From Oxyruncus cristatus (taxonomy: Eukaryota > Chordata > Aves > Passeriformes > Cotingidae), in the NCBI GenBank assembly GCA_013399855.1, contig VXAY01002457.1, positions 916,873 through 980,872 on the forward strand: a stretch of DNA of 64,000 nt, written 5' to 3'. The notes beneath the pieces were generated by a model, which saw nothing but the letters and a program-made list of their open reading frames with translations, was not told the DNA's origin and did not search any database. The position numbers and the translations under genes were made by a program. Shown one piece after another: positions 24,685 to 37,341 of the stretch (position 1 is the stretch's first letter; every line of letters starts with the position of its first letter).

Positions 24685-27600
24685 GGTAGGTTAGGAAGGT
24701 TCCAGAACTAGGGAGGAGTCTTACAAATAAGGTAAAGAGTAGGTGGGATTCAGTCCAAACTAGGTGAGAGTGGGTTGGGATAGGATAATAAGGAGGTGGT
24801 TACAAGCCAAATAAGGGAACTACTGCACTGCGGCAAATTCTAGCCAATGGGAAATTAGGAATAAACTTTAAACTATTCTGAGGGAAAAACATTTACGAAC
24901 TGGGGTACAAAGAACTTCAACATGCATTAACAATTTTAAGTAATTAGAACACAATAATTAAACAGTCCAATTCAGTGTGGATGATGGTTTTCTTGCATGG
25001 TCTCCGTCAGGCTCTTTGCTTCGCATAGAGATGGTTCCTCCATGTCTCCCATTGCTGTGGCGTAGCTTCTTCAACCCCGACAATGCTGCTAAACTGGCAA
25101 AGGTGATTTTTTTTATTCAGGTGTTGTTTTCCACCTTCTGCCCTCCTCAGTTCTGTTCCTTACATATTTAGGCCCTGACCATAAGCTGCAGGCTGTGTGC
25201 TTCTTGTGCCATGTGCGTCAGAGATCTGTCACTATGCTGGATTATTCTTCCCATCCTTTCATGGAATTACAAACAGGTATTGCTTGGCTCTGGTCACTGG
25301 TGCCTTCATTAAGCAAAGGCTTACAAAAAGCCTAAATATTACTTCTGTTTTTCTGTACTCCCTCACTCTCTAGTTTGGGTTTTTTTTGAGACAGAACTAC
25401 GATGCACTATGACAAAGGCTCAAAACTTCCAGTAATTCTAAAAGCAGGAAATACTAATGAAAAAACCTGTTTCTCAGGGGACACCCAACCTCAGTACACG
25501 GATCTGAAAAATTCAGAGTCAAAGAAGAACCTCTTGCTTGGGTGTTCAGCTATAATGGGATTTTTTTTAGCACAGTTGTACCATATATTTGATATCTTGT
25601 TGTGGTCAGGTCCAGAAGTGGCTTAGACAATCCCTTCAGAATGGAAATTATTGTATAAAGTATCTACGTTACAATGGGGTTTTTATCTGAAGTGGGACAT
25701 TACTGTATTTACACTGAACTTCAGGACTACCTCAAGTAGTCTGGGCTTCAGATCTCAGAAGCAACTTCTTAACTCTTATTTCTCTAATAACAATACTCTA
25801 GTAAGAAAAAAAAAAAAATCACTTAGTGTAGAAATGTAAAAACAACTTTACTCCTGTGGTGTCCAGGAATGCTTTATGCTTCAGAGATGCCTTTTCCCAC
25901 ATGAGGTATTTTACTTTTCCATCTAACTCCTCTAGTGTACCTTGGTTATCATCCACCATTTTCTCAATTATATTCTCCTTACTGGCTGGTGACAATGTGT
26001 GATAGAAAGCTTGATTTGTATTTGAACTTAGAAGCAGACATTCAGACTCTGGTGTGTAATAACGGAACCCCTAGATCACAATGGTGTCCATAACTTTTAC
26101 ATTCTGACTAAGATTATATATTTACTGTTCAAAAGTAGGCAATAAAAGCTGATTTTTCAGTGAAACACTGGAAACATGACCAGAAGCAAGCAGAACATAA
26201 CAGGAGATCAAAACAAGATGGTACTGATTTGATTCCTCTTTGAAATAGAGCTGCTTCAGCCTGATCTAGATCTTTATCATGGCACACCTGGAGGTCGTTC
26301 ATCCTTCAGTTTTTACAATTAAATTAATGGATTATGAATAAATACTGTGTATTTCTAACAGCAATTAGCCTCAACTCTTCGCTCCAGAAATAACTCCTCT
26401 GACTGGAGTGAACTGTAGCAAAATAATTCTCTGCATCAAAAGTGAGAAATTTGCAACACAAGAATTATCATTTGCCAGCTGCTTCCATAAGTGTCTTTCA
26501 AATTGACAAGTTTGCTAGGTAGGAACTGAGTAACAAGTTACTCTGATTGAAATGCTTTTCCTCTTCACTGGTCCCTCTCCACCAAAAAAAAAGATACAAT
26601 CCGTAAAAAGCTTTGATTTCTTTCACTGTGCTCTGCAGAAATGTGTGTTCCTCCACTAATCTAATGCAGCATTTAAAGTCACACTGCAGTTCAGAATTAA
26701 AGAACAAGGATGAATGATGGCTCCTTCTGAATGCATCCAAGTGCACAACTAATACAGCCACGTTCAAGTGAAGAAATGCTTAAAATAACTACTTAAAATT
26801 CACTGAAATCATGTATTTGGCATTATAGCTATTTTTTAATTTTTTTTCTTAATTTTGTTTTATTTCAAGAATTCATGCTGTAGCTTTGCACATGAACTCT
26901 CTCCTAGATAATATCTAACTTGTCTCTCCATATTAAGTATTCAGGCAACATTGTTTTCCATCAAATACTTCCCCAGGATTCCTTCTTTGACCAGTATTTA
27001 ACATTAATGTAATCCCATCAACTCCACCTTTAAAGCCTTACCTTTTAAAACTCCTACACTTCTTTCAAAACAATTAGTTCGTGCCTTAACATCCATTTCC
27101 TATTTACCCATCATGAATACTTATGAATATTCATATTTAGTATTCCAATAATTTGCTTCGATCCACTTTAGCAAGGTATAATAAAAACCTATTTAACTTT
27201 TTTTTTTTTTTTATCAGTTTAAAGTCAAATTCTGCCCATTCACACTGGACAGTTCTGAAGCAGATGGTCAATGACAAAGCACGAATAAAGCAATAATTTG
27301 GTAATTTTGAACCTACAGTTTTCCTCTTTGTTTTTGGGGTTTTTTCCTATTTTTCAGAAGCAGCAGTAAAGTGCCAGAGCAGACACTATCTGCAAATGCT
27401 AAATAGCTTAAGACAAACTCTTGGCACCTCAAAAAAGGCACCCGTTCTCAAGATCTGATTAGCTACAAGTGCATCATTTTAATTTTTCCATGGCATTCCA
27501 GCCCCATCCTTGAGTTCAAGGGAAGCTTGTGGAGATCACCCCATATGGCAGTTCCTAGTGCAGCTTCTTAAGATGCCTCCAAATGAGGCACTGTTTCCTT

Positions 27601-27936
27601 TCATTTCTTTTCTGCCTCTCTCAAGAAAAAACAACATGTGAAAAATATTTCTATATTCAGGCCAAAGACGAAAAACTAAGTGTTTTCTCACCCCTATTTA
27701 GGCGTAGAGGGGTAGAAAGGGAAAAGATCTGTGTAAAAGAGCTGAGAGCTAAAATGTAACAGTCATTGAGTCAGAATTTGTCTCCAATCCGGTTGTTCTA
27801 AGAGTATGACACAACCAGTTTCATGTTTTATTTGCATTAATCATTGCTAGTTCATATAACTTCTGTCTACACTGGAACTCCTTGCATGGAGGATAAGGAA
27901 GGTGATGGACCAGAAACACCAAAGGTGTCAATGTTT

Positions 27937-28036
27937 CAAAAATAAAACCACAAAAAAACCCAAACACAACGAAAAAGCAATAAACCAAAAAAAATAAAAA
28001 ACCCAAACTCGCAAAAAAACAAATAAAAAAAACACA
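27937..28036. repeat. A/C-rich low-complexity tract
   Basis: About 100 bases dominated by A with scattered C and a few T and G, in AAAC, AAACCC and AAAT units. It is one of the longest such tracts here. An adjoining purine-rich run continues to about 28060. Confidence 0.8.
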
Positions 28037-30280
28037 GCTAGGAAAAAAAAGGAAAGAAAATCACTTTTCACTGAGTGAGGGAAGTCTTTCAACTGCCTTC
28101 AATACAAATTGGATTTGTCTCTAGAAAAAAGACACATCGATAGGTAAGGTGCAACCTCACAGTGAAATACTTGACATTCTGCTTGAACTATTAAAAATTT
28201 TGTGTTTCCATAGAAGATACTGGCCTAAAAAATTCTGCAGATGTCAGCCAAGTGACAACCGAGCAGACAAGCAGGGCATAAGCAGAGAGCCAAGGTCTGG
28301 GAGAGCAAAAGGCAGAGCTCAGGCCTGGCTCAAATCACTGAATTGTTGTAGTTGGCACTGGCAGGAAGGGATTTCACATTTTATTCGGCACCAGCTTGTG
28401 TTACAGAGGCTTTACTGACTGCTATCTATAGGAAGCTATTGCAGATTCCATCAGCAGAAGCTGACACAGAGCCAGCCTCCCATTTTACCCTGTTTGCCAG
28501 AAGTCAAGAGACACCAGACACCCACTGACAAACACTAATTCACTCTCTGGAAGCGCTGATACATTTAAACTTGCAAATGCTTCTGAGATGGTTTATCTGT
28601 TTTGTAAGTATAGGGCATTTATGGCTCTTCAAAATGGTATTTAACCAATTCTAGCAATGCTATTTGCCTTTCACTCTAGATTAGATCACTCTATTTGTGT
28701 TGAGAATACAAGCTGGTGATCAATAATGTTTCCTCTGTGTATTTATTTCATTCAAATTCACAGAGATTCCTTGTTTGTACATCGTTGAGAAAGTAATTAT
28801 TGATTGGACCTGGTAATAACAGCAAAAAGAATGGGATTCTTTGCTCAAAGAGGACTTCCTGTCACCAGGAAATTAAATGTTTCTTCTGGCAGACAGTAAA
28901 GTACACACAGAAATAAAAATTAATCTGTAGGCTTACACTTACATGCTTTCTCAAAGTTAATTAAGAGGGAAGGTTACCCAAAGTTCAATGAATGAGGCAA
29001 TACCAACCTAGGAAATGATCTCAACTTACAAGATAGGAAAAATACAATACTTCTGTTGTTGAGCAGATTAATATATGTAATGGACTCTTGTATTGTCTTT
29101 TGCTGTATTTTCTGATTTTTTGAAAGTGTGGTTCTGGAGTCCTGTACGAACACTTCTGGCTTTGCACTAGAGGGACACACTGTCAGAGATGAATAACAAA
29201 GTGACAAAAGATCGGATAACTAACACAGAACCAGGATAGGTCCTGTTTGCTTTTTAGCTCGACTTGCCTAGATATGAAGAACACACAGCGGGAAAACCTG
29301 GCCCCAGATCAAGAACTGAACTACAGACATCTGAAGATTTCCCAAGTTTTCATATAAGTGAAACAAACAAAAAAAAAAGATTAATTTCTTTAACACTATG
29401 AGTGCTGGGGGGGTGGGGGTTGGAAATGATCTAACAACATTTTTGGGTGACAGTTTCTCAATCATCCTGCAGTGGCTTTGTCAAGGGTTAACTTTTGGAT
29501 GTGTTTTATCTTTTTACTTGGCATTTTAATTTTCTTTTCTGACAGCCATTCTAACTCTCTGCATTGCTAAGCTTTGATCTTCAAATGAAATCCAAACCAA
29601 CATGTTTCAAACCTCTGTAATCCCATTTTTACTGAACTGATACTTGGAGTGAAGTGAAGAACACACTTCTCAGTGATGGCTTGCGCTGTGTATCTTAGAA
29701 GCTGGTGATGCGCAAAGAATTTACCTTCTGAGAATAAGTCTAATTAGGAAATCAGGACTAATTTAACCCTAGAGACTAAAAATACTTGGGATGTAGCATT
29801 TAACTTTCTGAGAACAGTGTGACTAGAGGCCAGAGGGGGCATTCTGCTCGATTCTGTCATATAACATTTACAGTCTTGCTTCAATTAAGGTGTTTTCCAG
29901 ATGACAAGACACACACAATTACTAATTTTTAAAGTTGCTTCTGTGTCAATCCAAAATACTGGTTATGGAAAAGCATTTTAAATACCTATATTAATTCCAC
30001 ATAATTCCAGTAACCAACGACTAGAAAAGAGGAGCATACACATCCCGAAAAAAAACTACATTAAAATTATCTTTGAATATCATACATTCTCAAAAATCTA
30101 CAATAAAATAATATATTAGATCATCAGTGATATTTTAGGATACTTTTTGTGAAGTTCACATGCTTTGGATAATCTATAATTATCATCCTTGTAGAGAGAC
30201 AGACAAACAGTTCATTGCTTTCAAATTTAGTTAGGGCTCCAACTAGGCAAGGAAACTTCTGTGTGCCCTTTTGGAGATCA

Positions 30281-30300
30281 CAGTCCTGTGACCAGGACTG
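30281..30300. repeat. Perfect short hairpin
   Basis: CAGTCCTG and CAGGACTG form a perfect 8-bp stem around the 4-base loop TGAC. It is not followed by a T run and there is no gene nearby, so a terminator role is not supported. Confidence 0.7.
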
Positions 30301-32479
30301 AACTGTGAAGCAAACAAAAACTTCAAAGGCATCAACTCATGACAGAGCTGCACAACTCATTGTTAGATTCATTTTCTCTAACATTTTTGTATAATGCTTA
30401 GGCTCTAAAAACACCCCCTGAAAGCGGAGAAGCATAAAGAAAGCTAGTTCTTGGGGGCTTTTTATTATTTTGACCTTTTCAAATGTTTAGATAAGGTCAG
30501 AGTAAAATTAACAGGCAGTAATCACACTCTGCAACCCAGTAAGTCTAAGTAAATCCATACTGCCACTCCACTGGGAATGCCATAGGTCACTGCATACAAG
30601 TTGAGGAATCCCAGTGGGTCGTCAAGTTGCCTGGTAGCTGCAAAAATCAGTTTGGAGCTACTTTTATCAAATGCCAGGAATAAGGAGAGAAATCCTGCAT
30701 GTTTACTGCACTCTGCTCTGGCTGGGATCCAACAATAGCAAAGGAACTTGGAACTACAGCACGAAATCCCCATTTTTCTCACCCTTGTAGTCATTAAACT
30801 GTTTATGCAGATAAAAGGACTGGAGATTGTACCAAGTACCATGTGCTGAATTAGTAAAAGCTTCCAAAAACCCTTTTTTTTTTTTTTTTAAATAAACCTA
30901 AAGGCTTGATAAATGCTTCTTAATGTGCAGCATGGAAATTTATGCCACTAGCAAAAAATGGTGCATTTGTTGTTGTTCTGTGACAGGGTGTGCTTCTGTG
31001 TGATTTTGCACAATAAATACAATCTCAGAGAGTAACCAGCCTTACATTACACAAGGAGAAATATCATCCAGAAGACTTACAGTGTTTGTATCAAGAAAAA
31101 AAAAAAGAAACCATGTATGCAATGTAGAGGAAAAAAATAAGAGTGACAGGTGGCAGATTTGAAATTCTTTTAACATATAAGTTCTACAGTTAAAGCAAAT
31201 ACCAACTGCTGTGGGAAGGGCTAAAATTAGCTCGTGAGAGAAATGTGAGTTTTAACTGTGACACTGTCTACTTCTGTAATCAATGAGACACTAGTGACGT
31301 TTAAAACTAAGTAAAGAAATTTTAAGGAAGGCCAAGTGAAAAAATGCAGAAAACTAAGTTAGAAGCCTTTCTGATTGATTCCTCACATTTCTCCTGAACA
31401 GGGATTTTTGGCACATCAGAAATATTATTAAGAATCTATAACTGGTGTATAATATGGTCTTCCCATGCTGAGCATACAACAAGTGCTTCCATGGTTGATT
31501 TGGTGCATTCCAGATTCATGGTTTCACGACAGGACACAGTGGGGAAATCATCCCAGGTTATTCCTACTCTCCACACAGTCCATGCTCCCCAAAACCAGTT
31601 CATTTCCATGGAATTGCTGGCACACCACGTAACAGAGGGAGCAGCAGGGGCAGAGCTGGGAGATGGAGAGAACACCCTGAACTGGTACTAGCACTAAGTG
31701 CTTCAAAATTAAAGGCTCATGCACCCAGCAGATAGAGAGTTGAAATGCTGGCTTTAGGAGCCTTCCCTGATGCTCACAGCCTTCCCACATTCACCCCATG
31801 ACCTTTCTTCTCCTCATTTATGCCAATACAACCGGTATAATTCAAAGCCTAAAATGCTACAGGGTTAAAAAAAAAAAAAATAAAGTCCTCTTTCTTGATA
31901 TGTTGCTTTCACTCTGAATTAATTCCAGCATTTAAGTTTTCAAAGTTCTACGAAAACAATTATTCTGGCAGAGCTGAGGCAAGGGGAACTGTGATCACAA
32001 AGCTTAAGACAGCTTTGCTACAAGAAAAGCATCTCATGGAACTAAACAGAACATGTGAGAGAAAACAAGCCCTGCATTGTGGCTTTGTTCCTCTGCACAG
32101 CTGGTGACATTTCCCACAGATGCTACTTAATATCAATAAAATGGAACACAGAATAAACAAAAGATAATTTACATGTGTCATTTGGCACGGGTCATGCCTC
32201 AGGTGACAATGCTTCAAGTATCAGTGCAATAGGAAAATAATAACAATTAACTCAAGAGAGGGAAAACAGAGAAGAAAAGTCTAACTCTCGTGAACATTCA
32301 TAACAGTCTATTGGATTTTGTCAAGGACCTTCAGCCTCCAGTAGTCTAAAAACAAATTTAAAAAAAAATTTCAAGATTCTAAATATGGACTTAGAAACCT
32401 TATTGAAGAATGGAATAAGTGAATATTGGAGTGTTCAACAACTCTTAAAAGTTTAAAAACAGCAAAGCATTTGTTAGCG

Positions 32480-32880
32480 CCCTAAGAGTATCCCCCATGG
32501 AGGTTTGTCTGCCCGGGCTGGGGGCCAAGGCAGGCAGTGCAGCTGCAGGCTGTCCCCTCCCTCACTGGCCATGCAGCCCAGGGTCAAACCCCCCTTCCCA
32601 GGGGAGCTGCTTTTAAGATGAGCCTCTTCCACTTGCCCCAGACCTGAGCTACACCTCCTGCTGTGGTGCAGCCCAGCCTGTGCCTCCCCACAGGCCCTGT
32701 AGGTCGAGCCCACTTGTGGGCTGACATCCTGGCCTGGCCTTGTCTCAGTGCCCCTGCCTGGCCACCCCAGGGCTGTGTCTGCCCCGGCTCCCTCACTTGG
32801 GCACTGCTGTCTGCGTTACCACCCTCTTCTCCTGGCTCAGCTTCTCCCAGGGAGCAGCCAGTCCCCACTGCTCCATGACT
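32480..32880. other. GC-rich block of unknown origin
   Basis: About 400 bases clearly richer in G and C than the surrounding A+T-rich DNA, with sharp edges near 32490 and 32880. CpG is sparse, so it does not look like a CpG-island promoter. Frames up to 114 codons are open on both strands and their translations (Gly, Ala, Pro, Cys-rich) show no domain. It may be a diverged transposon or a retrocopied fragment; I do not recognise the family. Confidence 0.55.
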
Positions 32881-33683
32881 GTCCAACCTTATGTTTTCCC
32901 TCAAGCGTTCATGAGGGAACATAAACAACAGAACATGATTTATACCAGTCTAATTACAAATGAAATAACTCTTACCCAGCTAGCTTGAGACAATAAAGCC
33001 AAGAGGAAGTATAGAATAAAACATTTTTAGGTCAATCTGACATTTTTTGGAGGCAAATATTCCTTATGAAATTTAGACTCTGTGGTCGCGTGCTCTCGAT
33101 ATGAATATGGAAAAGACGGCATCTGTCATCACTGACATGACTGCAAACACAAGAGGAAAACTTCAGCTGTGCCTAGAGAGTGACATAAGTGACTGGCAAA
33201 GCATGTGGATGGTTAAACTTCACTGTGATGGAACAAGAGGATGTAAAACAAAACAGTGAAGCTTAAAGGGAATGGATTCTTTCCAAGAGCTATAAACTTT
33301 ATAAACATAATTGATAATTGTGAAGATTTAAAACTCTGGGATGAGTATTAGACTCATCTGGATGGCCTTCAAGGGAAATGTATTGTGGTTTTGGTAGTTC
33401 TACTTATTGTTCAGTCTTATTTAAGTCACACAGCTCTTCTCTGAGAGATTCTGTCAACTGACTGGCCTGCCCTCACTGTTTCAATGTCCTTGTTTAAACT
33501 GTCAGATACAGTTTCAACAATTAGAAATGAAAAATCAAGAGCTTCCATGGAATTAAATTCCACAAAATCTCTGTTCTGCTGTCAAGTTATTTTTAACATA
33601 CGACATTTCTTAAAAATTCGCTGTCACTGGGGACATAGTTCATTTCACACTGTTCTCCGAATTGCAGTATCATTTTTTCTGTC

Positions 33684-33711
33684 AATAAAGTTTCTGTCAA
33701 AAAAAAAAAAA
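33684..33711 (+). other. AATAAA followed by a short A run
   Basis: AATAAA (33684-33689) is followed nine bases later by 13 A residues (33699-33711), the arrangement of a reverse-transcribed mRNA 3' end. The upstream bases match no gene I know. A near-copy of the bases around the signal (33679-33693) recurs after the A run at 33714-33728, so local duplication is an alternative explanation. Confidence 0.35.
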
Positions 33712-36700
33712 CCCTGTCAGTAAAGTTACTTGTGCTAGAAACATTTAACATCTTCAACTAAAAGCTACCTAAAGACCAGACAAAATGCAAAGTAATGCAA
33801 ACACCTAGTATTTGGCCTGACACAAACCTTTCAAAAACAGCCACTGTTGCTGGAGTCGGGGAGCACGAAAGAAGCTCATATTTACAATACATAAGAAACT
33901 AACTTTCCAGTAAGTATCACTTCATGCATACCCCTAATCTGAGAAAAGTCTGATCTCTCTTCATCCCGGAAGGAATTACATATCCCTGAGGCCAGGCTAT
34001 GTGCTGGATCTAATAACAACTGGGGTAAGCAGAGACACGGGACTAGAACAGAACTGTTCCAAACTACTGCTGTTGTGCTGGTTTTCTGACAGAGGCACTT
34101 TTCTCATAAAGCTACGCTGGCAGCCAGTGGTGCTGGACCCACCAAGCAGCAGGAATCACGGGAAAGACGTGCCACAGCTGTAATTTGCTCTTCCATTAAA
34201 ACCAACTGGGACTACAGAAAGCTGATCCCGAGTCTGCGCAGAGAGTCAGCACATGTTATCACATTAGCAGGGTTCTGATGTTCCTAACCATCCATACCAA
34301 CTTACAGCAGGAGAAACCAGAGCAGGGGGTAAAATGATAGTAAAGAAGTGCAACTCTTGTAAGGGTGCTCAGTTCTGCAGTAGAAAAGAAAAGGGCACAA
34401 GTAACCAAATAGAGATACAAATAAAGTGAATGATAGAGGGGTGGTAATATTAAAGTGACTAGGAAACAGAATGCAACAGAAAAAGCCTGCAAGAGAGATA
34501 AAAGAAGTTTATGGAGCAAAGACAGTAAGAAATGGAACATGCTAAGTGTGCATAAATATTAATTACAGAGAATTCAGATTCCTTCAGCTCCAAACTTTTA
34601 TTAGCAATACTAATATTTAACAGCAATAATAATGACTGATTCAATTACACATGTTAAAAATGAATTGAAAACTAGTCTGATAAACTCAGAGTCTAACTAA
34701 CAAATTCCTGCAGTATGAGTGAACTGGGATGAGCTTATATAGCTGGTGATCAATTTGGCCCTCAAAACTTTCATGGCAAAACACTTGCAAGAATGACTAG
34801 CTTGACAACTTAGAGGTGATCCATGACCAGCTTGACTATCATTCCTTATTTAAACTGATTAACACAAGTGGATATTAAAATATCTGCAGCTTGACAAGTG
34901 AAATATGCATTTTTACATAAAGCTTTCAAGCGATTCAGAAAACATGTAATTGTTGGCAATAAAATACGCTTTTCATGTAGAACTATTCGCAACCTTCTGA
35001 GCTTGCAGCAGAATCATTTCAGGCTACACACAGACAGGCATAGTTCAGCAGGCAATTTCTTAAACACATAAAACACAGAGTGAATCTAATTTCTTCTGCA
35101 ACAAACAGGATTTACCTTGGGTTCGGCTTAGGACAAATAGCAAACAAAGTCTCTCACTAAGACTAAGCTGGAAAACTCTTACAAAGACAAAAAATAAAAT
35201 AAATAATCACCTCTTCAGCCAATGATTTGCAGGTATTGAAGCTCCAGGACCTGCTCTTTACCACTCCCAAAGCAAAGACTGGTGGCCTGCCACAGGTGTT
35301 CTTGATGTGTCCTTCACTGCTCATCTTCCTAACCACACACAGTGAGCAGAGAAATCACCTGCACAACTCCCCACAGTTATACCTCATCTTAGGACCCCAG
35401 TATTAAAAATGCTGGGTAACAAGAAATTTATGGAATAGTAGAGGTAGAGAAGTACTGCAGAGTTTGTGCTTTTACAACCATTTGTTTTATCTCCACTGCT
35501 TTCTAGTCCATGCAGATTATTGGTGTTCCCCAAAAAACCCACCAAAACCATACTGCACACATCCCCTGACATGCAAGCAAACAAAAAAAGAGGGAGAAAT
35601 AAAGGTGATAAGAATGCTTCAAAACTTTAGCACATTTAATTTGGCTAGAAATAAAAACCATTGTGGCAATTCACACAAGAGGTTTGTAGACTGTTTTTCT
35701 CCAAACAAGAAAATGCTAAAGAATGGTAAGTTTTTAATCACATCTCTCAGGATCAGTATCTCTTCATACAAACAGTAGGATTTGAATGTAATTTCAATAC
35801 TCAGAGGCTTATCTGCCTAAAAAGCAACACCAATTTACTCGTTTTGTGCTCTTCCTCATCTTTTCATCACTACCCAACTACACTCCTCAGTGCTGTATCT
35901 TCAAGAATTTTATGACATCCTGACCATAATAGTACACTTATAGAAACATATACAGTCATCCAGACAGAAAGCTCCTTTATCTGGAAATTTTGGGCACGAG
36001 CATGAAGTAAGAATTTACCTTTAGACACTTCACATTTCCTTCTTAAAAAGGAAGGCTTTCTTTCTAATGGAAGGTGGGCAAAATCACACATTTAAGGTTT
36101 TCCAAGGACCTATCTGACTCATTTTTACTTCTGCCCAATTTGAAGGGGAAGGGAACACAAGGAAAAGAATTTGGCAAATTTTGATAATGTATGGAGAACT
36201 CACCAAAGTCTTCAAAGCTAAATTTTGAAAAATATGTAAAATAATTATATCACCTTTTCCCACAAATGATGTCAAGAAAGAAACAAAATCTTTAGCATCC
36301 CACCCCAAGTATTTAGCTCAATTTTTTAATTTCCTTACCAGTAATATCCGTTCTGAAATAAAGACACATTCCTTCTCTTCCTGCCCTTTCCCAGCTCCCT
36401 CCCCAACAGAGTGGTGCTCCTCTCAGCAGGCAGTTGGCTGGGAGGGATAATTTTCAGTGAAATGGAAAACACCTGAGCACAAGGCACAGCTGAGGGCAGA
36501 ACAAAAGGTTCTGGGCCCACCCCACACAGTCAGGGCTCAAATGACAAGGTCCTAAGAGCTCTGCAGTACCCTGGCAAAATTAAACTTCTCCTCTGAGGTG
36601 GGACTGAGTGTTTCATGATGCTCCCTCACCTGTTTTCCAGGTAGCCTCTTCCATCTTCAGCCTCTTAGCTGAGGGCTGCACTTTGTCTCTGTTGAAGGAG

Positions 36701-37308
36701 GGAGGAGAAGGGCACAGAGGGGTTCAGCAGGAGGACATCCCTGTGTCCAGCACAGCCGTGTGCCCCCTTCCACTTTTCTCAGCGCTTTACTCTTTTCCGT
36801 CTGTGATTTGTCTCTTGGGGGGGAAAAAGTAGTATTGAGAGATGGAGTTCTAATGCTTTCAGAGTGCTCAGGAGAAAAAGCAAAACTTAAAACCTCAGTT
36901 ATAAGAACCGGACTGGAAAATAAAAAAACTGGTCTCTGTTTTGGAACAATGCACCGTCAGCCCCTGACCCCAGTAGTGTAGTGTTACAGTCCATACTTGT
37001 GTCTCTGCTTTTTAAAGTTCCTTCAGTTCATTTGTTAAAGTTCATAGGAAGAAACAAACTCGGTTCTATTGTGTTTAGCTCAGACTACGTTTGCATTTAC
37101 TTCTACACAGGCACTTACAGGTAACCTGAAAATGTCAATGAACCCGATGATGAAGGAAATGATACTGGCTCGTGATGCTGATTAAAAAAATCTGATAACT
37201 TATTTCTGTCCCCTCACAAATTAAAATTATAAATAATCTAAATAGAATGCAGAAGGTCTAACTAAATTTCTTTAAAGTGCTCAGGTGTCTATATTTAATT
37301 TTCATGCG

Positions 37309-37341
37309 GAATATAATAAATAGTGATGAATATAATAAATA
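37309..37341 (+). repeat. Two-copy 19-bp tandem repeat
   Basis: The 14-mer 'gaatataataaata' occurs twice, starting 19 bases apart. It is a minor A+T-rich duplication. Confidence 0.75.

Larger units (their letters stand above)
24471..24980 (-). mobile_element. Solo LTR of an endogenous retrovirus
   Basis: Read on the minus strand this looks like a retroviral long terminal repeat: an A+T-rich U3, a TATA-like box (ctataaaaa, near 24676-24684), a GC-richer R region, an AATAAA polyadenylation signal (complement at 24563-24568) and a CpG-containing U5 ending near the GCGATACA at 24472-24479. No gag, pol or env homology is seen on either side, so it is probably a solo LTR left by recombination. ATGATG occurs directly on both sides (24465-24470 and 24981-24986), compatible with a 6-bp target duplication. 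However, the classical TG...CA ends fit better at 24472-24964, so the boundaries are uncertain by up to about 20 bases. The block is more CpG-rich than its flanks, suggesting a fairly recent insertion. Confidence 0.75.
24987..32479. other. Long non-coding stretch
   Basis: About 7.5 kb with only short frames (106 codons at most) and no recognised domain. It contains the A/C tract at 27937-28036, a perfect hairpin at 30281-30300 and T or A runs near 27200, 30876 and 31868. No clear transposon was recognised. Confidence 0.5.

Noticed and set aside
30281..30300. Hairpin considered as a terminator
   Set aside because: No T run follows it, no gene precedes it, and intrinsic terminators are not expected in a vertebrate nuclear genome.
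36380..36780. GC-elevated patch considered as a CpG island or exon
   Set aside because: CpG is sparse, frames are under 80 codons, and the composition shift is mild.
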